The notes under the pieces are model-generated. The model searched no databases and had not been told where the DNA came from. It saw only the letters and a program-made list of their open reading frames with translations. Position numbers and translations under genes: made by a program. From assembly GCA_047638815.1 (NCBI GenBank), contig JBLIMR010000007.1:6713-70712 (forward strand): 64,000 nt of DNA. The letters run 5' to 3'. Shown here in pieces: positions 44,245 through 52,432 of this stretch; positions within the stretch are counted from its first letter, which is position 1; the number at the start of each line of letters is the position of its first letter. Source of the stretch: JAJRRH01 sp047638815. GTDB lineage: Bacteria > Bacteroidota > Bacteroidia > Flavobacteriales_D > JABDKJ01.

Positions 44245-47040
44245 CTAGCACTTTCCAAAAAGGAAAGAGCCAGTTGCCGTTTTTGTTTTTGATAGTGCTT
44301 CAGGTGTTCCTTCGAAGACTATTTCACCACCATGTTCACCACCACCTGGGCCAAGATCAATAACCCAATCACTAACCTTGATCATATCAATGTTGTGTTC
44401 GATTACAATGACAGAGTGACCTCTTTCAACCAGTGAATTAATAGCGGCTATTAATTTTTTGACATCATGAAAATGCAGTCCAGTGGTAGGCTCATCAAAG
44501 ATAAATAATGTCTTTTCCTTACTATCTTTTTTACTTAAAAAATAGGCAAGTTTAATTCTTTGGGCTTCCCCACCACTTAAGGTACTTGATGATTGCCCCA
44601 ATTTAACGTAACCCATTCCAACTTCCTGTAGTGTTTTAAGTTTCGTTACAATGAGATTGTTTTTAGACTTGGGATCACTTTGAAAGAATTCTACACCTTC
44701 ATCTATTGTCATTTCCAAAAGGTCATATATATTTTTGCCCTGATATCTTACGCTAAGAATTTCTTCCTTGAACTTCTTTCCTTGGCATTCATCACAAACT
44801 AACGCGATATCTGCCATGAATTGCATCGAGATGTTTACAAGACCCTCTCCTTCGCATTGTTCACAACGTCCACCCTTGACATTAAAGGAGAAGTGAGCAG
44901 GCTTATATCCATTGATTAAAGCCTCTTGTTGCTTTGCATACAACTTTCTAATCTCGTCATAAGCCTTAAGATATGTTACGGGGTTTGAGCGTGACGATTT
45001 ACCAATTGGATTTTGAGAAACCATCTCTACTGCGTTGATCGTGCTAATGCTCCCCGAAATAGCATCGTGATCACCAGTTATTCCTGTCTTTGTTGAATTA
45101 ACACCACCCAGTTGAGTATTTAAAGCTGGGAATAGAATGGATTTGATTAATGTTGTTTTACCGGATCCACTGACTCCTGTGACAGCAGTCATGACATTTA
45201 GAGGAACTTTAACAGTGAGATCCTTGAGGTTGTTCTCTCTCGCGCCTTTTATTTCAATGTACTCTTTCCAGGCTCTGCGTTTCGAGGGAACTTCAATTTG
45301 CTTTTTTAAAGTCAGATAATCGGCTGTTAGACTAGATGAAGCATCAACTAATTCCTGGTGGTTTCCGCTAAACACCACCTCACCACCATGTTGCCCAGCA
45401 AATGGTCCAATATCAATAATGTGATCCGCTGACATCATTATTTCTTCATCATGTTCAACAACTACCACGGTATTACCCAAATCTCTCAAGGAACGAAGAA
45501 CCTTAATTAATCTTAGTGTGTCCTTGGAGTGAAGACCTATGCTAGGTTCGTCTAGAATATATGTAGATCCAACTAGGCTACTTCCTACAGATGTTGCAAG
45601 ATTAATGCGCTGAGATTCACCACCTGACAAGGTATTCGACATTCTGTTTAGTGTTAGATATGACAATCCAACATCCAGCAGATATTTCAATCTCGTTTGT
45701 ATTTCCTTTAGAATTCGTTCACCGACAGCGAAGTCATATTTGTTTAGTTGTAGGTTATCAAAGAAATCAGATGCTTTTTCTATTGACATTCTTGTAATTT
45801 CGGTGATAGAGACACCTCCAACTTTAACATACTCGGCATCTTTTCTCAAGCGTGAGCCATTACATTCTTTACATTTAGTTTTACCTCTATATCGACTCAA
45901 AAGCACCCGATATTGGATCTTATAGGATTTGGATTCCACATGTTTGAAGAACTTATCTATGCCAGCGAAAAACTTATTACCCGTCCATAACAGCTGATAT
46001 TGCTCATTGCTTAAGTCCTTTATCGGCTTGTGCACAGGGAAATCAAATTTATTTGCGGCTCGGATAAGCTTGTCCTTCCAAGCCGACATTTTTTCGCCCC
46101 TCCAACAAACGACAGCACCATCATAAACGGATTTTGTTTTGTCAGGAATTACTAGAGACGGGTCGATGTCAATTACTGAACCAAACCCCTCACAGTTTTT
46201 ACAAGCGCCCATTGGGTTGTTGAAGGTGAAAAAGTGCAGTGATGGTTCCTCGAAAAGTATTCCGTCCAACTCAAATTTGTTTGAAAAGGATCTTTTCTCT
46301 TCATCATGCAATAGGGACAATTCCCCCTTACCTTCAAAGAAAGCTGTTTGGACGGAATCTGCGATTCGGCTCATGTTTTCCTCTGACCGTTCAGCAGTCA
46401 CTCTATCAATAATGATATCGAATGACTTTAATTTGGCATCTTTCTCAACATCCTCTACTCGCTGGGCTTTGCTATTGGCATATATCCTGAGATATCCTTG
46501 CTGCTTGATGAGATTTAGATCTTTATCAAGCTCTTTATGCTTCCTATCGTATGGACTTAGTATGATGAATCTAGTATTTTCATCTAGTGTAGAAACATAA
46601 TCTACAACATCTGTAGTATTGTGTTTCGTAACCTCATTTCCAGAAATGGGAGATATTGTTTTGCCTATCCTGCTATAAAGCATTTTCAAGTAATCGTATA
46701 TTTCAGTAGAAGTTCCTACCGTTGATCTTGAATTTCTTGAGATAACCTTTTGTTCTATGGCTATTGCCGGAGATATACCATCTATTCTATCAACATCTGG
46801 TTTATTAATCTTGCCCAAAAATTGCCTGGCATATGATGAAAGACTCTCAACATATCTTCTCTGACCTTCGGCATACAAGGTATCAAAAGCTAATGAAGAC
46901 TTGCCTGAACCAGAAACTCCCGTTATTACAGTTAGCTTATTTCGAGGAATTTTAACATCAATATTTTTTAAATTATGGACTCTAGCGCCCTTAATGTTAA
47001 TTTCCTTGTGTTTTTTTATTGTTTTTAAAGACTTTGGCAT
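44245..47040 (-). CDS. uvrA: Excinuclease ABC subunit A
   Basis: Damage-recognition ATPase of nucleotide excision repair. Two ABC cassettes carry Walker A motifs GVSGSGKSSL (about 41) and GVSGSGKTTL. They have the signature LSGGESQRINLA and LSGGEAQRIKLA and zinc modules (CKNCEGFG, CKECNGSR; CEQCEGEG, CDECQGKK). I start at ATG 47040 (MPKSLKTIKK). The in-frame TTG at 47076 falls inside a -7 box and would give an unconserved 12-residue extension. Full length is about 931 residues. Confidence 0.96.
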   Translation of the reverse strand: MPKSLKTIKKHKEINIKGARVHNLKNIDVKIPRNKLTVITGVSGSGKSSLAFDTLYAEGQRRYVESLSSYARQFLGKINKPDVDRIDGISPAIAIEQKVISRNSRSTVGTSTEIYDYLKMLYSRIGKTISPISGNEVTKHNTTDVVDYVSTLDENTRFIILSPYDRKHKELDKDLNLIKQQGYLRIYANSKAQRVEDVEKDAKLKSFDIIIDRVTAERSEENMSRIADSVQTAFFEGKGELSLLHDEEKRSFSNKFELDGILFEEPSLHFFTFNNPMGACKNCEGFGSVIDIDPSLVIPDKTKSVYDGAVVCWRGEKMSAWKDKLIRAANKFDFPVHKPIKDLSNEQYQLLWTGNKFFAGIDKFFKHVESKSYKIQYRVLLSRYRGKTKCKECNGSRLRKDAEYVKVGGVSITEITRMSIEKASDFFDNLQLNKYDFAVGERILKEIQTRLKYLLDVGLSYLTLNRMSNTLSGGESQRINLATSVGSSLVGSTYILDEPSIGLHSKDTLRLIKVLRSLRDLGNTVVVVEHDEEIMMSADHIIDIGPFAGQHGGEVVFSGNHQELVDASSSLTADYLTLKKQIEVPSKRRAWKEYIEIKGARENNLKDLTVKVPLNVMTAVTGVSGSGKTTLIKSILFPALNTQLGGVNSTKTGITGDHDAISGSISTINAVEMVSQNPIGKSSRSNPVTYLKAYDEIRKLYAKQQEALINGYKPAHFSFNVKGGRCEQCEGEGLVNISMQFMADIALVCDECQGKKFKEEILSVRYQGKNIYDLLEMTIDEGVEFFQSDPKSKNNLIVTKLKTLQEVGMGYVKLGQSSSTLSGGEAQRIKLAYFLSKKDSKEKTLFIFDEPTTGLHFHDVKKLIAAINSLVERGHSVIVIEHNIDMIKVSDWVIDLGPGGGEHGGEIVFEGTPEALSKTKTATGSFLFGKC

Positions 47041-47073
47041 TGTTGTTGCTGAAAGAATAGTAGCAGATTCCAG

Positions 47074-47081
47074 CAAAAGTA
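47074..47081 (-). promoter_or_regulatory. -7 box for uvrA
   Basis: On the minus strand this reads TACTTTTG, 33 nt before the ATG at 47040. Its TTG is the false upstream start of uvrA. Confidence 0.55.
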
Positions 47082-47089
47082 TAATAAAA

Positions 47090-47120
47090 TTGACTGTGAA
47101 TCTGATATTGATTACTTTTG
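47090..47120 (+). promoter_or_regulatory. Promoter (-33 TTG and -7 TACTTTTG) for the ECF sigma gene
   Basis: TTG at 47090-47092 and TACTTTTG at 47113-47120 are separated by 20 nt, the best -33/-7 pair seen in the window. The leader to the sigma ATG would be about 145 nt. It is back to back with the uvrA promoter. Confidence 0.6.
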
Positions 47121-47269
47121 TGAAAAGATTTTTAGTTTCTAGTACAATAAAAAGAATTAGATAACGTTAATAGAGAATCTTAGCACAAATTAAACCATAA
47201 AAATAGATAGCGTATAGAGACAGTTTTACATTAAGAATTTTTTCATTAACCTCTTAAATACAAACTGTT

Positions 47270-47857
47270 ATGCTACTATCTGCTTTATCGGATGCTGAAT
47301 TAGTGAGTGAATACCTTCAAGGCCGTGAGGCGGCTTTCGAAATTCTCATTAAAAGACACCAATCAAGAATTTTTTCCAATATATATTTTAAGGTTAAAGA
47401 TGAAGATCTTGCCAATGACTTGTTTCAAGATGTTTTCATAAAGGTTGTGAATACTATGAGGTTGGGAAAATATAAAGAGGAAGGTAAGTTTCTTCCTTGG
47501 GTGTTAAGAATTGCCCATAACCTTGTTATTGATCACTTTAGAAGAGAAAGCAAGATGTACAAGGTTAGAACTACGGATGATTATGATCCATTCAGAAGTA
47601 TAATGAATAATGAGGAAAATGCTCATGATGCTATGGTAGATGATCAAATAAACTCTGATGTTAAGGAGCTTATTGTCCACCTACCAAAGGATCAGCAGGA
47701 GATTATTCAATTGAGAATATTCAAAGGAATGAGTTTTAAGGATATCTCCGAAATGAAAGATATTAGTATCAATACTGCATTGGGCAGAATGAGATATGCG
47801 CTAATAAATATGCGTAAACTGATTGAAGAAAATAATATAATTCTAACGAGATATTAA
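47270..47857 (+). CDS. ECF-type RNA polymerase sigma factor
   Basis: 195 residues. Region 2 includes DEDLANDLFQDVFIKVVNT and LPWVLRIAHNLVIDHFRR, and region 4 includes LPKDQQEIIQLRIFKGMSFKDISEM with a helix-turn-helix ending at GRMRYALINMRKLI. No anti-sigma gene follows; instead a terminator and a 66-residue gene do. It diverges from uvrA, so a link to stress or DNA damage is possible but unproven. Confidence 0.93.
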   Translation: MLLSALSDAELVSEYLQGREAAFEILIKRHQSRIFSNIYFKVKDEDLANDLFQDVFIKVVNTMRLGKYKEEGKFLPWVLRIAHNLVIDHFRRESKMYKVRTTDDYDPFRSIMNNEENAHDAMVDDQINSDVKELIVHLPKDQQEIIQLRIFKGMSFKDISEMKDISINTALGRMRYALINMRKLIEENNIILTRY

Positions 47858-47917
47858 TTTATTCAAGACGTTATAGAAAGATAAGCTAAGTTGTTTAGTT
47901 TGGTTAGTAGTAAGGTT

Positions 47918-47952
47918 ATCCTGTCCTCTCCTGAGGGCAGGATTTTTTTTTG
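47918..47952 (+). terminator. Strong rho-independent terminator after the sigma gene
   Basis: An 11-bp stem, ATCCTGTCCTC with GAGGGCAGGAT (one G-T pair), has a TCCT loop and is followed by a run of nine T. It lies 60 nt after the sigma stop codon. Confidence 0.9.
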
Positions 47953-48041
47953 ATCAAAAAGCAAATTGATGGAGTACGTACAATAATGTGATTTAATTGG
48001 CGTTTTAATGGAAACAACACAATAATTATAACGAATAGCCT

Positions 48042-48242
48042 ATGGCAAATTTTACTTTTAGAGAATTTTATTCCAATTTTAACAATACAAATGATGACTC
48101 GCTTATGAACGTTATGTGCAGTATATCAGCGGACGAATATGTCCCAAGGAAACAGACATTAGATAATATTATGGGCTATAGTAAAGCTCTTAGTGTTAGA
48201 AAATCAAAGCATCTTAAGAATATTAAGATGTTGCTTAACTAA
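48042..48242 (+). CDS. Small protein of unknown function downstream of the ECF sigma gene
   Basis: 66 residues, soluble, with a distinctive middle SADEYVPRKQTLDNIMGYSKAL and a basic C-terminus. No signal or membrane segment. It has its own strong terminator and is separated from the sigma gene by another, so it is either expressed from its own promoter or by read-through. I believe similar short proteins occur near sigma genes in this phylum but cannot name the family. Confidence 0.6.
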   Translation: MANFTFREFYSNFNNTNDDSLMNVMCSISADEYVPRKQTLDNIMGYSKALSVRKSKHLKNIKMLLN

Positions 48243-48245
48243 TTT

Positions 48246-48283
48246 AAAAGCCATTCCTGATTTTTCTGGAATGGCTTTTTTTT
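48246..48283. terminator. Bidirectional rho-independent terminator
   Basis: Perfect 12-bp arms AAAAGCCATTCC and GGAATGGCTTTT with a 10-nt loop and T-run. It serves the 66-residue gene (+) and the valS-DksA-like transcript (-), overlapping the stop of the latter by 2 nt. Confidence 0.9.
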
Positions 48284-48617
48284 ATCTTGCTGCGCATCGA
48301 ACGCAGAAATTACTTTCCGGTAAAAGCATTAGCCGCATTGGGTTGATGTCTATTCCGCATTTCCCGCAAAGCCCATAGCTGTCCTCTCGTAATCTTTCTT
48401 TCGCTCTCAGTAACTTTCGTAATTTCAGTTCCGAAGACCTTAAGGCTGCTTCATTGACACTTTTGTTATTGATAGCATCCATTCGACTTATTCTACCAAT
48501 TGCATTCTCTGGTGGAATGGGTTTCGTCAATTCCTTCAACGTTACAATCTCCTTTTCAAGCTTTATGATGTTATCTTTAATTAAGATTTCAAGTTCATTC
48601 TTTTTATCAGAATCCAT
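48282..48617 (-). CDS. DksA/TraR-family C4 zinc-finger protein
   Basis: 111 residues. A short coiled coil (about 1-80) ends in a TraR/DksA zinc finger, CGKCG then CVRC, with CX2CX17CX2C spacing and the RLMLLPES segment. The coiled-coil tip reads PENAIGRISRMDA and lacks the DxxDxA motif of E. coli DksA, so its effect on RNA polymerase may differ. It follows valS by 6 bp on the same transcript. Confidence 0.9.
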   Translation of the reverse strand: MDSDKKNELEILIKDNIIKLEKEIVTLKELTKPIPPENAIGRISRMDAINNKSVNEAALRSSELKLRKLLRAKERLREDSYGLCGKCGIDINPMRLMLLPESNFCVRCAAR

Positions 48618-48623
48618 AGGATT

Positions 48624-51248
48624 TTAGTTTAAGGAACTAAGTTTTTCCTCGAGGACACTTACCTTATTCATAGCATCGTCCCTCTTCTTTCGCTCTATTG
48701 CAACTACGGTTTCTGGTGCATTATCCACAAATCGAGCATTGGATAATTTTTTATCTACAGCTTTGATAAAGCCTTTTTGATAATCTAGATCCTTTTGAAT
48801 TTTTTTCTTTTCCTGTTCGATATCAATCGTATCTCCAAACGGAATATAATATTGATCTGATCCCACAAGGAAGGAATTGGAATTTGGCACCTGATCATCT
48901 ACAACCTGATACGACTCTAGCTTGCATATGTGCGTGATGAGTGCGTTAAAGTCATCGTTCAGTTGTCTGTTGCTTTTTAAGGTACTCATGTTGAGCAAGA
49001 CATGATTGGCAATATTGTTCTGTTTTCTGATCTTACGTACATTAGAAATTATTTGAGATGCATATTCGAAATCATTTAGGAGTTTGTTGTTTATTGCACC
49101 AACTTTCGGCCAAACATCAATGGTCAAAGCTTCTTTTTCCCCTCTAACTCTTACGCTTTGCCATATTTCTTCAGATAAGAATGGCATGAACGGGTGAAGA
49201 ACTCTTATCATATCTTCCAATATTGATATAGTCGAATCGTAAGTTGCTCGATCAATTGGTTGCTCATATCCTGGCTTTATCATCTCCAAAAACCAACCAC
49301 TAAAATCGTCTTTCATGAGTTTGTAAGTACCCATTAGAGCTTCAGACAATCTGAATCTGTCAAAACTGATGTTGATTTCAGTAAGTTCTTTTGAGAATGT
49401 GGAGGACATCCATTCAACAGCCAATTTAGCGTGCATAGGTTGATCTATATCAGCCACTTCCCAACTTTTAACCAATCGGAAAGCATTCCATATTTTATTG
49501 CTGAAGTTTCTCCCCTGTTCACATAATTTTGAATCGAATGGAATATCGTTTCCGGCAGGAGCTGTAAGAAGCAATCCAACACGTACACCGTCTGCTCCAT
49601 ATTCACTAATCAGTTCTAATGGATCTGGCGAGTTACCCAATGATTTACTCATCTTACGCCCGAGCTTATCTCGTACTATTCCAGTAAAGTATACATTTTC
49701 AAAAGGAATTTGCTTTTTGAAATGTTCTCCAGCCATGATCATTCGGGCAACCCAAAAGAAAATAATATCTGGTCCAGTAACAAGGTCTTTGGTAGGGTAG
49801 TAGTAGTCAATCTCTTCCTTGGAATAAAAGCCATCAAAAACAGAAATAGGCCATAGCCATGAAGAGAACCAAGTATCCATCACATCTTCATCCTGCTTTA
49901 AATCTTCTAGTTTAAGATCATTATTTCCAGATTTAATTTTAGCTGATATCAAGGCTTCTTCTAGAGTTTTAGAAACTACAAAATCATTCTCGTTTTCACC
50001 ATAATAAAATGCCGGAATCCTGTGTCCCCACCACAATTGTCGACTAATGCACCAATCACGTATATTCTCCATCCAATGCTTGTACGTGTTGACATATTTC
50101 TTTGGATAGATATTAATTTCTTCATCAAGAACTACCTTAAGTGCAGGTTCTGCCAATGATTCCATTTTCACCCACCATTGTAAGGATAATCTTGGTTCAA
50201 CAGGGACATCGGTTCTTTCCGAAAATCCAACTTTGTTGTCATAGTCTTCAACCTTAACTAGATGTCCGCTTTCTTTGAGTTCCTGTTCAATTTCGGCTCT
50301 AACTACAAACCTGTCTTTGCCAATGTATAGTTGTGCGTTTTCATTCAGAGTGCCATCCGCATTCAGGATATTAATGATCTCAAGATTATGTTTTTTACCC
50401 AATTCATAATCATTTACATCATGGGCAGGAGTTACCTTAAGGCAACCAGTTCCGAATTCACGATCAACATAGTCATCAAGAATTATTGGTATTTCACGTC
50501 CAATAAGCGGAACAATGGCTTTTTTGCCATGAAGTGCTATATGTCTTTCATCTTCGGGATGAATGCATATAGCAGAATCACCTAGGATTGTCTCAGGTCT
50601 TGTTGTGGCAATTGTCAACCATTCATCAGTGCCAGCCACCTGGTATTTAACATGATATAGTTTTGATTTCACTTCTTTGTGAATGACCTCTTCATCACTA
50701 AGTGCAGTTTTAGCTGCAGGATCCCAATTTATCATTCGTTCTCCACGATAAATAAGATCCTGATTGAACAGCTCAATAAACGTGTCAATAACACTTTCGC
50801 TATATTGTTCGTCCATGGTGAATCTGGTTCTAGCCCAGTCACAACTAGCTCCTAATTTTTTTAACTGATTGAGAATCAGCCCGCCATGTTCCTCTTTCCA
50901 TTCCCATGCATGTTCAAGAAATTCATCTCGACTTAAACTGGATTTTTTAATGCCTTGTTTACGTAATTTTTGAACGACCTTGGATTCAGTTGCGATGGAT
51001 GCATGATCGGTTCCAGGTACCCAACAGGCATTGTAGCCTTGCATTCTGGCTTTCCGGATAAGGATATCCTGAATTGTGTTATTAAGCATATGACCCATAT
51101 GTAGAACACCAGTAACGTTTGGAGGTGGGATAACAATAGTGTAAGATTCTCTTTCGTCCGGTTCAGAATGAAAAAAATCGTGCTTAAGCCAATACGCGTA
51201 CCACTTACTTTCTGTTTCGCTCGGATTGTATTTAGAAGGAATCTCCAT
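48624..51248 (-). CDS. valS: Valyl-tRNA synthetase
   Basis: Class I synthetase of about 874 residues charging tRNA(Val). The HIGH-type motif is PNVTGVLHMGHM and the KMSKS motif is GRKMSKSLGNSPDP. CP1 editing features (TTRPETILGDSAI) and the C-terminal coiled-coil arm are present. I prefer the ATG at 51248 (MEIPSKYNPSETESKWY), the family's usual start. The ATG at 51278 sits at or before the transcript start predicted from the -7 box at 51280-51287. The DksA/TraR-like gene follows. Confidence 0.96.
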   Translation of the reverse strand: MEIPSKYNPSETESKWYAYWLKHDFFHSEPDERESYTIVIPPPNVTGVLHMGHMLNNTIQDILIRKARMQGYNACWVPGTDHASIATESKVVQKLRKQGIKKSSLSRDEFLEHAWEWKEEHGGLILNQLKKLGASCDWARTRFTMDEQYSESVIDTFIELFNQDLIYRGERMINWDPAAKTALSDEEVIHKEVKSKLYHVKYQVAGTDEWLTIATTRPETILGDSAICIHPEDERHIALHGKKAIVPLIGREIPIILDDYVDREFGTGCLKVTPAHDVNDYELGKKHNLEIINILNADGTLNENAQLYIGKDRFVVRAEIEQELKESGHLVKVEDYDNKVGFSERTDVPVEPRLSLQWWVKMESLAEPALKVVLDEEINIYPKKYVNTYKHWMENIRDWCISRQLWWGHRIPAFYYGENENDFVVSKTLEEALISAKIKSGNNDLKLEDLKQDEDVMDTWFSSWLWPISVFDGFYSKEEIDYYYPTKDLVTGPDIIFFWVARMIMAGEHFKKQIPFENVYFTGIVRDKLGRKMSKSLGNSPDPLELISEYGADGVRVGLLLTAPAGNDIPFDSKLCEQGRNFSNKIWNAFRLVKSWEVADIDQPMHAKLAVEWMSSTFSKELTEINISFDRFRLSEALMGTYKLMKDDFSGWFLEMIKPGYEQPIDRATYDSTISILEDMIRVLHPFMPFLSEEIWQSVRVRGEKEALTIDVWPKVGAINNKLLNDFEYASQIISNVRKIRKQNNIANHVLLNMSTLKSNRQLNDDFNALITHICKLESYQVVDDQVPNSNSFLVGSDQYYIPFGDTIDIEQEKKKIQKDLDYQKGFIKAVDKKLSNARFVDNAPETVVAIERKKRDDAMNKVSVLEEKLSSLN

Positions 51249-51279
51249 TGTCTTTATATGTCTTAAATATAGTTTCATG

Positions 51280-51287
51280 CAAAATTA
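51280..51287 (-). promoter_or_regulatory. -7 box for valS
   Basis: On the minus strand this reads TAATTTTG, 31 nt before the preferred ATG at 51248. Confidence 0.5.
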
Positions 51288-51440
51288 TCTATTTACTATT
51301 ACGATTCAAGCAATTGGCAACAATTAATTATGACCTAAATAATTAAAAATGCGCCTTAGAAATGACATTTGAATTTTCTAAACTAACTCATTGTTAGGGA
51401 AAAGACTTTTCCAACATACCGGATTTAACGATGGATAAAG

Positions 51441-52391
51441 TTGATTTTGAGGATAATTTGCATTAAAATTGCAGGTAACTACGAAAAAAATAATGGAGTG
51501 AGCGACCAAACCAAACTATTCCAAAAAATTCAAATGTGCTTTTTTGCAATAGCATTCTTAGTGAATTTATCTTTTACAAGTCCAAATGCTAATATCGACT
51601 ATCTAGATAGTTCTGAAAAGTCAATAACGGCTATGACTTATAATATTCGTTTTGATATACCCGGAGATGAGAACTATAATTGGGATGAGAGGAGAAATAT
51701 GATTTCTCAAACGATAAGCTCTAATTCTCCTGATGTTATGGGAGTGCAAGAGGCTTATTACAATCAAATTAAATGGCTAGAAGACGAACTTAAAGTATAT
51801 GAATGGTATGCGGTTGGTGGAGAGGATGGAGAGTTTAGAGGGGAGTATTGCGCTATTTTCTTCCAAAAGGAGAAATATGAATTGTTGGATTCGGGAACTT
51901 ATTGGTTGGCTGAGGATGATGCAAAGCCAGGAAGTTTAGCATGGGATTCTGAAGAACCAAGCGTGATGACATGTGTGAAATTAAAAATGAAATCCAATGG
52001 GGAAACAATTTTTGTTTTTAATACTAGGTTAGGTGAAACAGATAAGGCTAAGATTGAAGGATCTAAAAAGTTATTAGAGAAGATTGGTGAAATTGCTAAG
52101 AATAACAGTTTTATTCTGACCGGAGATTTTAACTCCGAACCTGAGCATAAAAGTATTCAATTGATTAAGGAGCATTGCAAAGAGGCGAAAGCAAGTTGTT
52201 TTATTAATGCTTCAGATCTTGATTACACCTTGATTTTTGATGATAATGGCAACAAAGTTCATAAGAGACAGGACTATGTTTTTTTTAGTGATAATTTTCC
52301 AGTAAACTCATATGAAGTACTAAATAATACTTTCAATAAGAAGTATCCATCGGATCACTTACCTGTTCTTTGTAGGCTACGTTTGCCCTAG
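51441..52391 (+). CDS. Exported endonuclease/exonuclease/phosphatase-family hydrolase
   Basis: Conserved EEP motifs run in order: MTYNIRFD, GVQEAYYNQ, TGDFNSEPE, DYVFFSDNF and SDHLPVLCRL. They hold the Asn, Glu, Asp/Asn and the Asp-His pair that bind metal and act in catalysis. A hydrophobic leader (MCFFAIAFLVNLSFTSPNA) indicates export. The start is uncertain: ATG 51534 gives the clean signal peptide, GTG 51498 adds 12 residues, and TTG 51441 is the limit of the frame. The substrate (nucleic acid or phosphoester) cannot be told. Confidence 0.87.
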   Translation: MILRIICIKIAGNYEKNNGVSDQTKLFQKIQMCFFAIAFLVNLSFTSPNANIDYLDSSEKSITAMTYNIRFDIPGDENYNWDERRNMISQTISSNSPDVMGVQEAYYNQIKWLEDELKVYEWYAVGGEDGEFRGEYCAIFFQKEKYELLDSGTYWLAEDDAKPGSLAWDSEEPSVMTCVKLKMKSNGETIFVFNTRLGETDKAKIEGSKKLLEKIGEIAKNNSFILTGDFNSEPEHKSIQLIKEHCKEAKASCFINASDLDYTLIFDDNGNKVHKRQDYVFFSDNFPVNSYEVLNNTFNKKYPSDHLPVLCRLRLP

Positions 52392-52432
52392 CAAAAACAG
52401 ATTTCAGAATGAAAATAGTATTAATGAATGTC

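Noticed and set aside
44251..44267. CTTTCC/GGAAAG inverted repeat at the end of uvrA as a terminator.
   Set aside because: It is only 6 bp, lies inside the coding region and lacks a T-run after it on either strand.
51249..51278. The upstream ATG of valS.
   Set aside because: It lies directly at the -7 box and adds ten residues not typical of ValRS; the ATG at 51248 matches the family start.
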